DNA of 64,000 bases, from contig CAXXHN010000002.1 of assembly GCA_963663735.2 (NCBI GenBank), positions 1-64,000 of the forward strand, in the 5' to 3' direction. The position numbers were made by a program, and so were the translations under genes. Positions 1 through 8,561 of the stretch are shown here, piece after piece. The DNA comes from G963663735 sp963663735 (lineage in GTDB: Bacteria; Acidobacteriota; UBA6911; RPQK01; JAPXNP01). A model generated the notes under the pieces. That model worked only from the letters and a program-made list of their open reading frames with translations, had not been told where the DNA came from and did not search any database. Positions within the stretch are counted from its first letter, which is position 1. Each line of letters starts with the position of its first letter.

Positions 1-1018
1 TGCCTTCAGGATTTCCGCCGCCCTCAACGATCGTGGTGGTATCCTTGTCCACCGTGATCTTCTTGGCTGTTCCCAGGTCGGCCAGGGTCAGGTTCTCCAG
101 CTTGATGCCCAGGTCTTCAGAAATCGCCTTCCCGCCGGTGAGGATCGCTATGTCTTCCAGCATGGCTTTGCGGCGGTCGCCGAATCCAGGAGCCTTCACC
201 GCTGCCACATGCAGCGTGCCCCTGAGCTTGTTGACTACCAGGGTGGCCAGGGCCTCACCTTCCACATCTTCAGAGATGATCATGAAGGGACGGCCGGTCT
301 TGGCTACCTGCTCCAGCACCGGCAGCAGGTCTTTCATTGAGCTGAGCTTCTTTTCATAAAGCAGGATATAGGCATCTTCCAATACCGCTTCCATCCTCTC
401 AGGATCAGTCACAAAGTAGGGAGAGAGGTAGCCGCGGTCAAACTGCATCCCTTCCACAACTTCCAGCGAGGTTTCAATCGACTTGGCTTCTTCAACCGTG
501 ATAACTCCGTCTTTTCCCACTTTAGCCATGGCTTCGGCAATGATTCCGCCGATGATCGGATCAGAGTTGGCTGAGATGGCCCCTACCTGGGCAATCATGT
601 CGCCGCCTACAGGATTGGAAAGATCGCGAATGCGGGCAATGGCTTTTTCAACAGCTTTGTCAATGCCCCGTTTCAGGCTCATCGGGTTGGCACCGGCTGT
701 CACATTCTTCAGGCCTTCACGGATAATCGCCTGGGCCAGAACCGTGGCTGAGGTGGTTCCGTCTCCGGCCACGTCACTGGTCTTGCTGGCTACTTCGCGC
801 AGCATCGCGGCTCCGACGTTCTCCGTGCCTTCCAGCTCAATTTCCTTGGCTACCGTAACCCCGTCCTTGGTGATCACGGGTGAGCCGAATTTCTTTTCAA
901 TTACTACATTGCGCCCCTTGGGCCCAAGGGTCATCTTAACGGCGTTGGCCAGTTTGTCTACTCCAGAGAGCAGGGCGCGGCGCGCGTCTTCACTATTGGT
1001 AATTACTTTTGCTGCCAT
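1..1018 (-). CDS. groEL: Chaperonin GroEL, N-terminal part (3' end outside window)
   Basis: Cytosolic 60-kDa chaperonin that folds proteins in an ATP-driven double ring with GroES. The frame reads from the ATG at 1016-1018 to the window edge without a stop, giving about 339 residues of the roughly 540 usual for the family. The start MAAKVITNSEDARRAL and the ATP-binding segments KMTLGPKGRNV and VAGDGTTTATVLAQ are classical GroEL. The apical-domain segment FDRGYLSPYFVTDPE also fits. It lies 76 bases downstream of groES on the same strand, the normal groESL operon order. Identity is certain from these motifs; the C-terminus cannot be judged. Confidence 0.97.
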   Translation of the reverse strand, partial: MAAKVITNSEDARRALLSGVDKLANAVKMTLGPKGRNVVIEKKFGSPVITKDGVTVAKEIELEGTENVGAAMLREVASKTSDVAGDGTTSATVLAQAIIREGLKNVTAGANPMSLKRGIDKAVEKAIARIRDLSNPVGGDMIAQVGAISANSDPIIGGIIAEAMAKVGKDGVITVEEAKSIETSLEVVEGMQFDRGYLSPYFVTDPERMEAVLEDAYILLYEKKLSSMKDLLPVLEQVAKTGRPFMIISEDVEGEALATLVVNKLRGTLHVAAVKAPGFGDRRKAMLEDIAILTGGKAISEDLGIKLENLTLADLGTAKKITVDKDTTTIVEGGGNPEG

Positions 1019-1094
1019 ATCGCTATTTCTCCTTTACAACTGCTCCCGCTGGTCAGCCCGGCGGATGCACTTGATCAGCTTGGTTTGATTTCGG

Positions 1095-1382
1095 TTATGA
1101 GAGGATTCCGAGAATTTCACCTTCACCCATGATCAGGTATTCCTCGTCATTCAACTTGATTTCGGTTCCAGAGTATTTTCCGAAAAGCACCTTGTCTCCG
1201 GCTTTGACACTCATGGCTACTTTCTGGCCGCTGTCCAGGACACGGCCTGCTCCAACTGCAACAACTACACCTTCCTGGGGTTTCTCTTTCGCGGTGTCAG
1301 GAATAACTATCCCCCCGCGAACTTCTTCACCCGCCTCCACGCGCTGTACCAGAACACGATCACCTAAAGGTTGTAAGTTCAT
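1095..1382 (-). CDS. groES: Co-chaperonin GroES
   Basis: The 95-residue cap of the GroEL chamber, full length for the family. It begins MNLQPLGDRVLVQRVEAGEE and contains the mobile-loop pattern EEVRGGIVIPDTAKEKP. The roof-region segment VKAGDKVLFGKYSGTEIKL and the end segment EEYLIMGEGEILGIL also match. The ATG is preceded by an AAGGAG Shine-Dalgarno about 10 bases upstream. It is the first gene of the groES-groEL unit. I looked for a CIRCE operator (HrcA site) upstream and did not see one. Confidence 0.98.
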   Translation of the reverse strand: MNLQPLGDRVLVQRVEAGEEVRGGIVIPDTAKEKPQEGVVVAVGAGRVLDSGQKVAMSVKAGDKVLFGKYSGTEIKLNDEEYLIMGEGEILGILS

Positions 1383-1506
1383 ACCTTTTATCTCCTTTGA
1401 ATTTAAATTGATTTAAACAATATTGGTATTAATTCATAACAGTCTGCCGCGGGTCCGGCAGGGCTGAAAACAATTCTTCATCAGCAAATATTTTCAGGGT
1501 ACCTTT

Positions 1507-1535
1507 TCAATAAGATCGGTAATGCCGCCTGTCAA
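1507..1535 (-). promoter_or_regulatory. Candidate sigma-70 promoter for groESL
   Basis: On the minus strand a perfect TTGACA (1530-1535) is followed after 17 bases by TATTGA (1507-1512), a weak -10 box. It lies about 125 bases upstream of groES, between it and the preceding glycosyltransferase gene. The -35 and spacing are good and the -10 is poor, so this is only a candidate. Confidence 0.4.
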
Positions 1536-1562
1536 GGAAGGAAGAAGAAAAATATAAAAATT

Positions 1563-2432
1563 TTAGTACATTTTAAATTCCGTATTTATGGTCCCAAACT
1601 CCAGGAACCTGCTCCTGTAGTAGGCTGCTTCTGCCGCTTTTCCCCGTTTACTGAATCCCAATTCCAGAATTCGGCATTTATGGGCTGATTCTCCTGATGC
1701 CAGCATTGCCTGTCTTGGTGTAAGTTCCCCGGAATATATTCTTTCAGACAGTGCCTTCACCCGAAAGCGGTCCATACCCCAGTACATTTTTGACAGTTGG
1801 CCGGAGTGGCCGCCATGTTTTTTAAGAAGGGGCTTGTCTATGAACAGGACCTTGTATTTTGAGGATAGCCGGAGCCAGAGTTCATAATCTTCACATACTG
1901 GGAAGCTTTCGTTAAACATCCCTATTTCCGCAAAAACCTTCCTGTGCATTAAAATCGAACTTGGGCTGATTACGCATAGCGGAAGGCAGTGTTTGAAAAT
2001 CCAGCCTCCGTATTTACGGTGTTTATTTTTCTGATTAATGTGCTGACCATTCCTGAACCACATTTCATCAGTATGCACAATCTTGTAATCGGGATTATCC
2101 TCAATGGATTCAAGCTGCTCCTCCAGCTTGGATCGCATCCATTCGTCATCACTGTCAAGGAATGACAAGAAAGTACCTTTTGAGGTCCTTATACCTTTGT
2201 TCCTGGCGCTGCTCACGCCCCTGTTAGGCTGAAACCGGTATTTAATCCTGGGATCATTAAAAGAAGCAAGAAGTTGACAGGTTTTATCTGTAGAGCCGTC
2301 ATCAACTACAATCAGCTCAAAATCCTGAAAGGTTTGTTTCAGGACTGAATCAACAGCACGAGGAAGAGACTCAGACCTGTTGAAGGTGGGGATTATGATG
2401 CTGACAAGGGGATAACTATTTATTGGGGACAC
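1563..2432 (-). CDS. Glycosyltransferase family 2 protein
   Basis: Transfers a sugar from a nucleotide-sugar donor, probably in making a surface polysaccharide; acceptor unknown. The 289-residue protein opens with the GT-A fold signature VSIIIPTFNRSESLPRAV (about residues 10-27). It has the nucleotide-binding VVDDGSTD at about 42-49 and the metal-binding acidic DSDDEW at 93-98. A later ED motif (VCEDYELWLRLS) is the usual catalytic region. There are no membrane segments. The start is GTG at 2430-2432, with no strong ribosome site. It follows the cyclic-di-GMP protein gene by 94 bases on the same strand and may be co-transcribed with it, but the link is only positional. Confidence 0.88.
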   Translation of the reverse strand: MSPINSYPLVSIIIPTFNRSESLPRAVDSVLKQTFQDFELIVVDDGSTDKTCQLLASFNDPRIKYRFQPNRGVSSARNKGIRTSKGTFLSFLDSDDEWMRSKLEEQLESIEDNPDYKIVHTDEMWFRNGQHINQKNKHRKYGGWIFKHCLPLCVISPSSILMHRKVFAEIGMFNESFPVCEDYELWLRLSSKYKVLFIDKPLLKKHGGHSGQLSKMYWGMDRFRVKALSERIYSGELTPRQAMLASGESAHKCRILELGFSKRGKAAEAAYYRSRFLEFGTINTEFKMY

Positions 2433-2526
2433 TTTGTAATTCCGTATTTTGTTGAAGCTTGTGTAACACGGAGACAGAAAAGCTGGTCGTTTTGCGCAGT
2501 CCTGATAAGCCCGGCCGGTATGATTT

Positions 2527-4536
2527 TCAGGAAGAAGGCTCTTCGGCCTGTAACATCTTTTTAAGTTCTTTTTTACTGTTCTTGTCTCTATACATATTAC
2601 GGTCAGCTGTCACCAGCAGCACTTCCGGACTGGTGCCGTCCTGAGGATAGGAGGAGGCCCCGATACTGATCCCTATTTTCAGCAAATTCCCACTTGAAGA
2701 CTTGAAAACCGTTGAGGCAAAAACCGATTTAATTCTGTCCCTGGTCTGTTCAGTGGTATGAATTCCGACTCCCGGAAGTATGGCCAGAAATTCATCTCCC
2801 CCGTACCTGATACAAATGTCTGATTTTCGAAACTGATCTTTGAGGAGATCACTTATTTCAATCAGGATGCGGTCTCCTTCTTTGTGGCCATAAACATCAT
2901 TGACCATCTTGAAGTTATCAAGATCCATCATGAGGAAGTTAACGGGATAATTCAGGCGCTGGGCCCTGTGGATTTCGTTCTCAATGGTGGTATTAAAATA
3001 ACGGATATTAGGAAGTCCGGTCAGAGAATCGGTGAATGCGTCTTCCCGTGTTTCATTATGGATGATTGAATTGTTTACAGCCATGGCGGCGTGTTCGGCG
3101 ATTGTTGTCATCAATCTCAGGTGTTCTTGGGTATAGAAGTTCTCTTCCTCGGAATACAGGGAAATAACTCCGATTAATATGGGCTTTCCGGCATTTTCGT
3201 GTTCCGGAATTTCGTCAATGAACATCAGTGGAACCACCAGGCAGTCATTTAAACCCTGTATAAGTTTTTCTGCGGGGAAATCAGGTTCAGGTGAAATTCC
3301 GAAACGGGGTTTTAAATCTAAGGCTACCTGGCCTGAGATGCCTTCTCCGGTAACAAGCGAAAGATTCTGCATCTGGACCTGGTATTTCCCGACAGCGTGA
3401 TAGACATTGATATTCCGATGCTCCTTGTCAAACCTGTATATAACACAGGTCGAGTAGGGAACAAATCTTTCAATCCAGGTTGCCAGCATAATGGAAGTTT
3501 CTTCCATGCTGAGAGTTTTTCCCATGTTACGGGTAATCTCGAACTCAGCCTGCATTTCCTTGTGGGGAAAAGAAATCCTGTTAAATATTGCCGATGGGTT
3601 AGAAGGGACCCCGGTGCTTCCATTAGTAAACCCATCCCGGACTTCTTCTAACGCGCTGAGTATCCCTGGAACAGTTATCCTGGAAACTATTTTTTCAATC
3701 TCCTCGAAATGATCTTTGAAAATGTCCACTACTACTGGATCGTAGGCATTGCCGGAACCTGTGGAAATAATTTTTTTCGCGGGAGTTACTTCCCAAGCTT
3801 TCCTGAATGGCCGAGCTGACCTGAGAGAAACGTAGGTGTCTGCCACGGACAGGATGCGGGCTTCAAGCGGTATTTGTTTGCCAGCAGTCTGGCTGGGATA
3901 GCCTGTTCCGTCCCATCGTTCGTGGTGATGCCTGACACCAAGGGACACACTTGTGGGAAAGGGAACGGTTTCAAGGATATCAGCGCCGATATTGGCGTGA
4001 CGCTGCATCCTGGAGATTTCAGCTTTAGTGAGCCCTTCCGGCTTATTGAGAATACCCTCAGGCACTGCAAGTTTTCCAATGTCGTGGACCAGGGCTGAAA
4101 TGGCCATGCCGTCCATATCTATTTTCATGTTTTCAGGATGGTTTCTGGCGAGTACCAGTGCGACATCGCGTACCTTTAGGATGTTCCCGTATTCTGTCTG
4201 CTCCTTGGCGTCAATTGCCATGGATACGGTGGTTATGGTTGCACTGAAAAAATCACCCAATTCCCGCATACACTGCAGTGACCATTCCTTGCACTTGATG
4301 TTGTCCAGGTAAAAGTAGAGGGAAAGCAAGAAAGACTCTAAAGGAAGAATAAATGCCAGAAAGTACCAGAGAAGGTGAGTGCTGTTATTCCTGATTGAAA
4401 AATATACCGTGCATAGAAGAAGTATTATGGTAACCACCAGGGTCAACACCGCGAATCTGCGAAACAGCTTCAGGTTATTCCCGGGATGGTTGATTACTGT
4501 CGGCTTTAATAATTCTAATTTATTTTGGTAGTTCAA
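2527..4536 (-). CDS. Membrane HD-GYP / GAF / GGDEF cyclic-di-GMP protein
   Basis: A 669-residue signalling protein that carries both a cyclic-di-GMP hydrolase-type and a synthase-type domain. Two membrane helices lie at about 28-48 and 55-78. The HD-GYP domain has HD at 151-152 in LVHDIGKLAVPEG and the HHERWDGTGYP signature around 203-213, so metal ligands look intact. A GAF sensor domain covers about 340-490. The C-terminal domain has GGDEF at 579-583 in RYGGDEFLAILPG, preceded at the right distance by RKSD (570-573), a product-inhibition I-site. Both activities may therefore be real. The order HD-GYP before GGDEF is less common than the reverse. Which activity dominates cannot be told from sequence. 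Confidence 0.93.
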   Translation of the reverse strand: MNYQNKLELLKPTVINHPGNNLKLFRRFAVLTLVVTIILLLCTVYFSIRNNSTHLLWYFLAFILPLESFLLSLYFYLDNIKCKEWSLQCMRELGDFFSATITTVSMAIDAKEQTEYGNILKVRDVALVLARNHPENMKIDMDGMAISALVHDIGKLAVPEGILNKPEGLTKAEISRMQRHANIGADILETVPFPTSVSLGVRHHHERWDGTGYPSQTAGKQIPLEARILSVADTYVSLRSARPFRKAWEVTPAKKIISTGSGNAYDPVVVDIFKDHFEEIEKIVSRITVPGILSALEEVRDGFTNGSTGVPSNPSAIFNRISFPHKEMQAEFEITRNMGKTLSMEETSIMLATWIERFVPYSTCVIYRFDKEHRNINVYHAVGKYQVQMQNLSLVTGEGISGQVALDLKPRFGISPEPDFPAEKLIQGLNDCLVVPLMFIDEIPEHENAGKPILIGVISLYSEEENFYTQEHLRLMTTIAEHAAMAVNNSIIHNETREDAFTDSLTGLPNIRYFNTTIENEIHRAQRLNYPVNFLMMDLDNFKMVNDVYGHKEGDRILIEISDLLKDQFRKSDICIRYGGDEFLAILPGVGIHTTEQTRDRIKSVFASTVFKSSSGNLLKIGISIGASSYPQDGTSPEVLLVTADRNMYRDKNSKKELKKMLQAEEPSS

Positions 4537-4871
4537 ACAAATATTCTCGGTATCTAATTCTCTTTAGTATAGCTGGCTGCCAGGGGGCAGATTGAGACAC
4601 TAAAATTTTGGAGTGGCTCCTTTTTTTAATTTTACTTTCTTTTAGGTTAAACCTGAAGCATAAATGTAAATATTTATATAAAGAGGGACATATTCGGATG
4701 AAAAATCAGGGCTGGAAAAGCAATGATGATTAAGCGCAGATAATTCATTCATTTTTTTCAGTATGGCGCAATTTCAGTTGTTATAATGAAATAACCTGTC
4801 TTTTGTAATTCAAATGTAAGATACATGTCTGGAATTGAGATACCAGGCCGGAATATTGGAGGTTTTTGATT
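4537..4871. other. Divergent intergenic region, AT-rich
   Basis: This 335-base spacer separates the minus-strand HD-GYP gene from the plus-strand DUF362 gene and should hold promoters for both. It is AT-rich, with runs such as AAATATTTATATAAAGAG near 4668. The only plausible plus-strand -10 box I see is TATAAT at 4782-4787, listed separately. No RNA gene or convincing small coding frame is visible. Confidence 0.6.
4782..4787 (+). promoter_or_regulatory. Candidate -10 box for the DUF362/polyferredoxin operon
   Basis: A perfect TATAAT sits about 85 bases upstream of the DUF362 start. No good TTGACA-like -35 lies 16-18 bases before it, so the call rests on one hexamer in AT-rich DNA. Confidence 0.3.
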
Positions 4872-5795
4872 ATGGATAGAAGAAATTTTATAAAAACCGG
4901 GGCAATTAGTATTGGCGCCCTGACCCTTGCCAGGGACGTGACTTTATTTGGATCAGCTGACGCCAAAATGAGCATTGTCAAATACAATTCATCACCAACG
5001 GATGCAGCCGGCATTGCCAAGGAGGCAGAAGTGCTGACCCGGAAAGCCGTGGAGGCGCTGGGAGGCATGAGCAGATTTGTTTCCAATGGGGAAACTGTAT
5101 GCATCAAGCCGAATATTGCCTGGAACCGTACTCCCGACATGGCGGCTACAACTAATCCTGATGCAGTCGCAACTGTGGTAAGACTGTGTCTGGACGCAGG
5201 AGCTTCCAAGGTAGTAGTGCTGGATAACACCTGTCACAAGGCTGAGCAGTGTTATCCCAAGTCGGGCATCCAGGCAGCGGCTGAAAAAGCCGGCGCAGAG
5301 GTCATTTTGCCTAGCAAAAGAAGCTTCAGGAACACAAAAATAACCGGTGCCAAGGTCATCAAGGAGTGGGAACTTTTCGCCGATATTCTGAATGCTGACA
5401 AGTTTATCAACATGCCGATCGCCAAACACCACGGCCTTTGTAACCTTACCCTCAGCATGAAAAACCTGATGGGATGCTGCGGCGGAAACCGCAATCGTTT
5501 CCACCAGGATCTGGGAGGAGTTCTAACTGACCTGGCCCAGTTTTTCAAACCTGACCTGATTATCATGGATGCGATTAGGACTATGACCGCTAATGGCCCT
5601 ATCGGTGGTAATTTAGCAGATGTAGTCCGCCAGGATACTATTATTGCCGGAGTGGACCAGGTGGCAATTGATTCTTTTGGCGCGTCGCTGTTCAAAATGG
5701 ATCCAATGGAGATTCCCTACATCGCCGAAGGCCAGAAAAGGGGTCTCGGCACTTCTGACTACGCTTCACTCACACCCATAATTCAAACTGTTTGA
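4872..5795 (+). CDS. Tat-exported DUF362 domain protein
   Basis: A 307-residue protein of the DUF362 family, whose biochemical role is unsettled and which is often found with ferredoxins. The N-terminus MDRRNFIKTGAISIGALTLA has the twin-arginine export motif RRNFIK followed by a hydrophobic stretch, so it should leave the cytoplasm folded, probably with a cofactor. The family core is recognisable in VCIKPNIAWNRTP, ASKVVVLDNTCHKAEQCY, PIAKHHGLCNLTLSMKNLMG and the C-terminal IAGVDQVAIDSFGASLF. Several cysteines (CHKAEQC, MGCCGG) could bind metal. GGAGG at 4858-4862 selects the ATG at 4872 over an in-frame TTG six bases earlier. It is 14 bases from the polyferredoxin gene and surely co-transcribed. 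Confidence 0.85.
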   Translation: MDRRNFIKTGAISIGALTLARDVTLFGSADAKMSIVKYNSSPTDAAGIAKEAEVLTRKAVEALGGMSRFVSNGETVCIKPNIAWNRTPDMAATTNPDAVATVVRLCLDAGASKVVVLDNTCHKAEQCYPKSGIQAAAEKAGAEVILPSKRSFRNTKITGAKVIKEWELFADILNADKFINMPIAKHHGLCNLTLSMKNLMGCCGGNRNRFHQDLGGVLTDLAQFFKPDLIIMDAIRTMTANGPIGGNLADVVRQDTIIAGVDQVAIDSFGASLFKMDPMEIPYIAEGQKRGLGTSDYASLTPIIQTV

Positions 5796-5809
5796 TGAGA
5801 GGCTGATAT

Positions 5810-7507
5810 ATGAGCGCACAAGCCAAGAAGGTTAAAGGAAGAAATAAATGGGTAGTATGGATCAGGCGAGTCTCCCAGGTTGTTTTTGTCCTTTTGTTTT
5901 TCTATCTGCTGCTGGTGACCGCCTATTATCCGATTAACAAAACAGGTGGCCCGGTATCCTTGTTTTTCGAGTTTGATCCGCTGGTTCTGCTAAGCACATG
6001 GCTGGCTGGTGCTGGAGCATTGCCGTCCGCCCTGCTGCTGTCGCTGATTGTAGTTTTTGGCACGCTGGTATTCGGGCGCTGGTTCTGCGGGTGGGTTTGT
6101 CCCTTCGGTGCGTTGAATCAGTTTTTCAGCACCCTTACTTTGCGGAAACCGAAGGACCGGATAGCACTGGGGGCTTTCACCCCTCACTTGAAATGGAAGT
6201 ATTATATCCTTTTCGCCCTCCTGGGTTCTGCCTTGGTGGGGATGAACCTGATTGGATGGTTTGATCCTTTTTCCATTTTAACCAAGGGAATAGGGCTTGC
6301 CGTGTACCCTCTGGTCAGCCTGGGCCTGGTTGATTTTCTTGACTGGATTTACGCAGTTGATCCCGGGATTGGACCAGTCAGGCTTACCCTGGTCACAGAA
6401 CCAGTATACGGTTTTCTTCAGGATCATTTTCTTCCCGCGGAACAGCCTCATTATTGGGGTTCCTTCCTGATTGGTATCATATTGATTGCCATTCTTCTTC
6501 TCAACCTGGTTCGGATGAGGTTCTGGTGCAGGTATATCTGTCCCCTGGGAGCCCTTCTTGGTTTAATCGGACGAAATCCGATTGTCCGCCTGATCAGGGA
6601 TGAAGAGACTTGCAGTGATTGCGGGCTCTGCGTTGCTGAATGCCCGGGTGCTGCCAATCCTGACTCCAAGAGCTGGAAACCTTCGGAGTGTTTTTATTGC
6701 TGGTCCTGCAGCTCCGGCTGTATTGAAAGGGGCATAACCTTTAAAATCGCGGCATCCTCACCCAAAGCAGCTGCCCAGAAAGCAATTAGCTGGATTAAAG
6801 ATAATGCCGTATCCCGTCATGTCAGGGACTGGTTCAGTCCACCCCGAAGGCAACGGATTGGAATGGATCGCAGGGCTGTCTTGGGAGCCGGACTTGTTGG
6901 AGTCACAGCCGGGGTCATGGCAAGCGTGAACCCGGTCGTAGGCGGAAGCCGATTCAGCCCGTCCCTTATCAGGCCCCCCGGGTCCCAGGCGGAGGATGAG
7001 TTTCTGGCCAGCTGTATACGCTGCGGAGAGTGTATGAAAGTCTGTCCTACCAATGCTATCCATCCGGCTTGGTTTGAAGCCGGCCCTGTAGGTCTTTGGA
7101 CTCCGGTGCTGAAGTACGAAGTTGGTTATTGTGAGTATGACTGCTCGCTTTGCACCCAGGTCTGCCCGACAGATGCCATTACCCTGTTGACTGTTCCGGA
7201 AAAGCAGGAAACGAAAATCGGGATGGCCATGTTTGACCGGAGCCGCTGCCTGCCCTGGGCCTATGCCCGTTCCTGCATAGTATGCGAGGAGCATTGCCCA
7301 CTTCCCGAAAAAGCCATTTATTTTGAGGAGGTGGAAGTGCTGGATGAACATCATGAGCCGGTATTGCTTAAGCAGCCCAGGGTTAATCCTGATCTCTGTA
7401 TTGGTTGTGGAGCCTGCCAGCACAGTTGTGTCTACCAGGATACTCCTGCCATCAGGGTCCATTCGGCTGGCGAATCCCGTCATTTTGAAAACCAGGTTTT
7501 TCTGTAA
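5810..7507 (+). CDS. NapH-NapG-like membrane polyferredoxin fusion
   Basis: A 565-residue electron-transfer protein that joins two parts usually encoded separately. Residues 1-260 are a NapH/NosR-like membrane domain with helices near 20-40, 72-90, 130-150, 160-180 and 217-236. It has the paired cysteine motifs CGWVCP (93-98) and CRYICP (240-245). A ferredoxin segment follows (CSDCGLCVAECPG at 268-280 and CFYCWSCSSGC at 294-304). After a twin-arginine anchor at 352-373 (MDRRAVLGAGLVG) comes a NapG-like domain with four more clusters: CIRCGECMKVCP at 402, CEYDCSLCTQVCP at 441, CIVCEEHCP at 489 and CIGCGACQHSC near 533. It probably moves electrons between the quinone pool and an exported redox partner; the adjacent DUF362 protein is the obvious candidate. 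The substrate is unknown. Confidence 0.87.
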   Translation: MSAQAKKVKGRNKWVVWIRRVSQVVFVLLFFYLLLVTAYYPINKTGGPVSLFFEFDPLVLLSTWLAGAGALPSALLLSLIVVFGTLVFGRWFCGWVCPFGALNQFFSTLTLRKPKDRIALGAFTPHLKWKYYILFALLGSALVGMNLIGWFDPFSILTKGIGLAVYPLVSLGLVDFLDWIYAVDPGIGPVRLTLVTEPVYGFLQDHFLPAEQPHYWGSFLIGIILIAILLLNLVRMRFWCRYICPLGALLGLIGRNPIVRLIRDEETCSDCGLCVAECPGAANPDSKSWKPSECFYCWSCSSGCIERGITFKIAASSPKAAAQKAISWIKDNAVSRHVRDWFSPPRRQRIGMDRRAVLGAGLVGVTAGVMASVNPVVGGSRFSPSLIRPPGSQAEDEFLASCIRCGECMKVCPTNAIHPAWFEAGPVGLWTPVLKYEVGYCEYDCSLCTQVCPTDAITLLTVPEKQETKIGMAMFDRSRCLPWAYARSCIVCEEHCPLPEKAIYFEEVEVLDEHHEPVLLKQPRVNPDLCIGCGACQHSCVYQDTPAIRVHSAGESRHFENQVFL

Positions 7508-7516
7508 AACAAAACA

Positions 7517-7545
7517 TGAAGCCGGGAATTTCAACCCCGGCTTCA
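7517..7545 (+). terminator. Strong hairpin between polyferredoxin and epimerase genes
   Basis: A perfect 10-bp stem, TGAAGCCGGG (7517-7526) with CCCGGCTTCA (7536-7545), closes a 9-base loop nine bases after the polyferredoxin stop. No T-run follows, so it may be a processing or mRNA-stability element rather than a rho-independent terminator. Confidence 0.45.
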
Positions 7546-7571
7546 CTGCCACATGAGGAAGGATTAATAAG

Positions 7572-8461
7572 GTGAAGAGACGAAGTTTCCTTACGACCGG
7601 TGTCGCGGCTGCCGGTGCCGCCAGTGTCATGGGTTTTACTCCATCGCCCTTGCAGGCAGCTGCCCCGACTGCGAAGAATATCAGGATATCCCTCGCTGCT
7701 TATTCCGTGAGACAGGCGCTGACAAAAGGGGATTACGATCTATTTGATTTCATAGACTGGTGTGCTGAAATGGACCTGGACGGTACTGAACTGACCTCCT
7801 ATTATTTCAGGGAAGGTTTTGACTCAGCCTACCTGCGCCAGCTGCGCAACCGGGCTTTTCACAATGGGGTATCCATTTCTGGTACTGCTATCCGCAATGA
7901 CTTCTGCAAGCCGGCAGGGCCTGAAATGGATAAGGAAATCGAGGCGGTTAAAAAGTGGATCGATTATGCCGCTGACCTTTGGCACCCCATGTCAGGATTT
8001 TTGCTGGAAACGCACCTGATGGGGCGAAAAAGGAAGATGTGATAATGTGGGCCGCAGACGGAATAAAGGCTGTGCTTGGTCATGCTGAAAAACGAGGCGT
8101 GGTGCTGGGCCTGGAAAACCATGGGGGAATAACAGCCCTGCCAGAAGATCACATGGCAATCTGCAAACTCGTAGGAGAAAATCCTTATTTTGGTGCCAAC
8201 CTCGACACCGGGAACTATCACCGGAATCCCTATGAAGACCTAAAGATAACTGCCCCTCTGGCTGTAAACGTACAGATTAAAATTGAGGTCTTTGAAGGTG
8301 AGAAAAAAGTTCTGGCAGACCTTTCGAAATTCAGGGATATTATCCTTGATGCTGGTTATAAGGGTTGGGTTGCCCTGGAGTATGAAGGAAGCGGAGACCC
8401 ATTCAAGGAATGCCCGATGTACCTTGAGAAGTTGAAAAAATTGTTTGTAAGCCCCTCCTGA
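7572..8461 (+). pseudogene. Tat-exported sugar isomerase/epimerase-like TIM barrel, frameshifted
   Basis: A xylose-isomerase-like TIM barrel (sugar phosphate isomerase/epimerase family) split by one frameshift. The 5' part starts MKRRSFLTTGVAAAGAASVM, a twin-arginine signal, and continues with IRISLAAYSVRQAL to WIDYAADL. At about 7977-7985 the frame changes: the continuation APHVRIFAGNAPDGAKKEDV is read one base back, as if one G had been lost. The 3' part has the metal-site strands GVVLGLENHGG, FGANLDTGNYH and GWVALEYEG. Repairing one base gives about 296 codons, normal for the family, and no other damage is seen. It could be a recent pseudogene or a sequencing error. It follows the polyferredoxin by 64 bases, and three Tat-type proteins in a row suggest one exported pathway. 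Confidence 0.85.
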
Positions 8462-8561
8462 AATTATTGTCAAAGTACGACTGGTCCAGGTTGAGTTTTC
8501 GGCGTGGATCAGTTAGGGCACTGAGGGGACAAACTTTAAAGTAGACTACAGAACCAGGCAG

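Noticed and set aside
1383..1562. CIRCE/HrcA operator upstream of groES
   Set aside because: No TTAGCACTC-N9-GAGTGCTAA-like inverted repeat is present.
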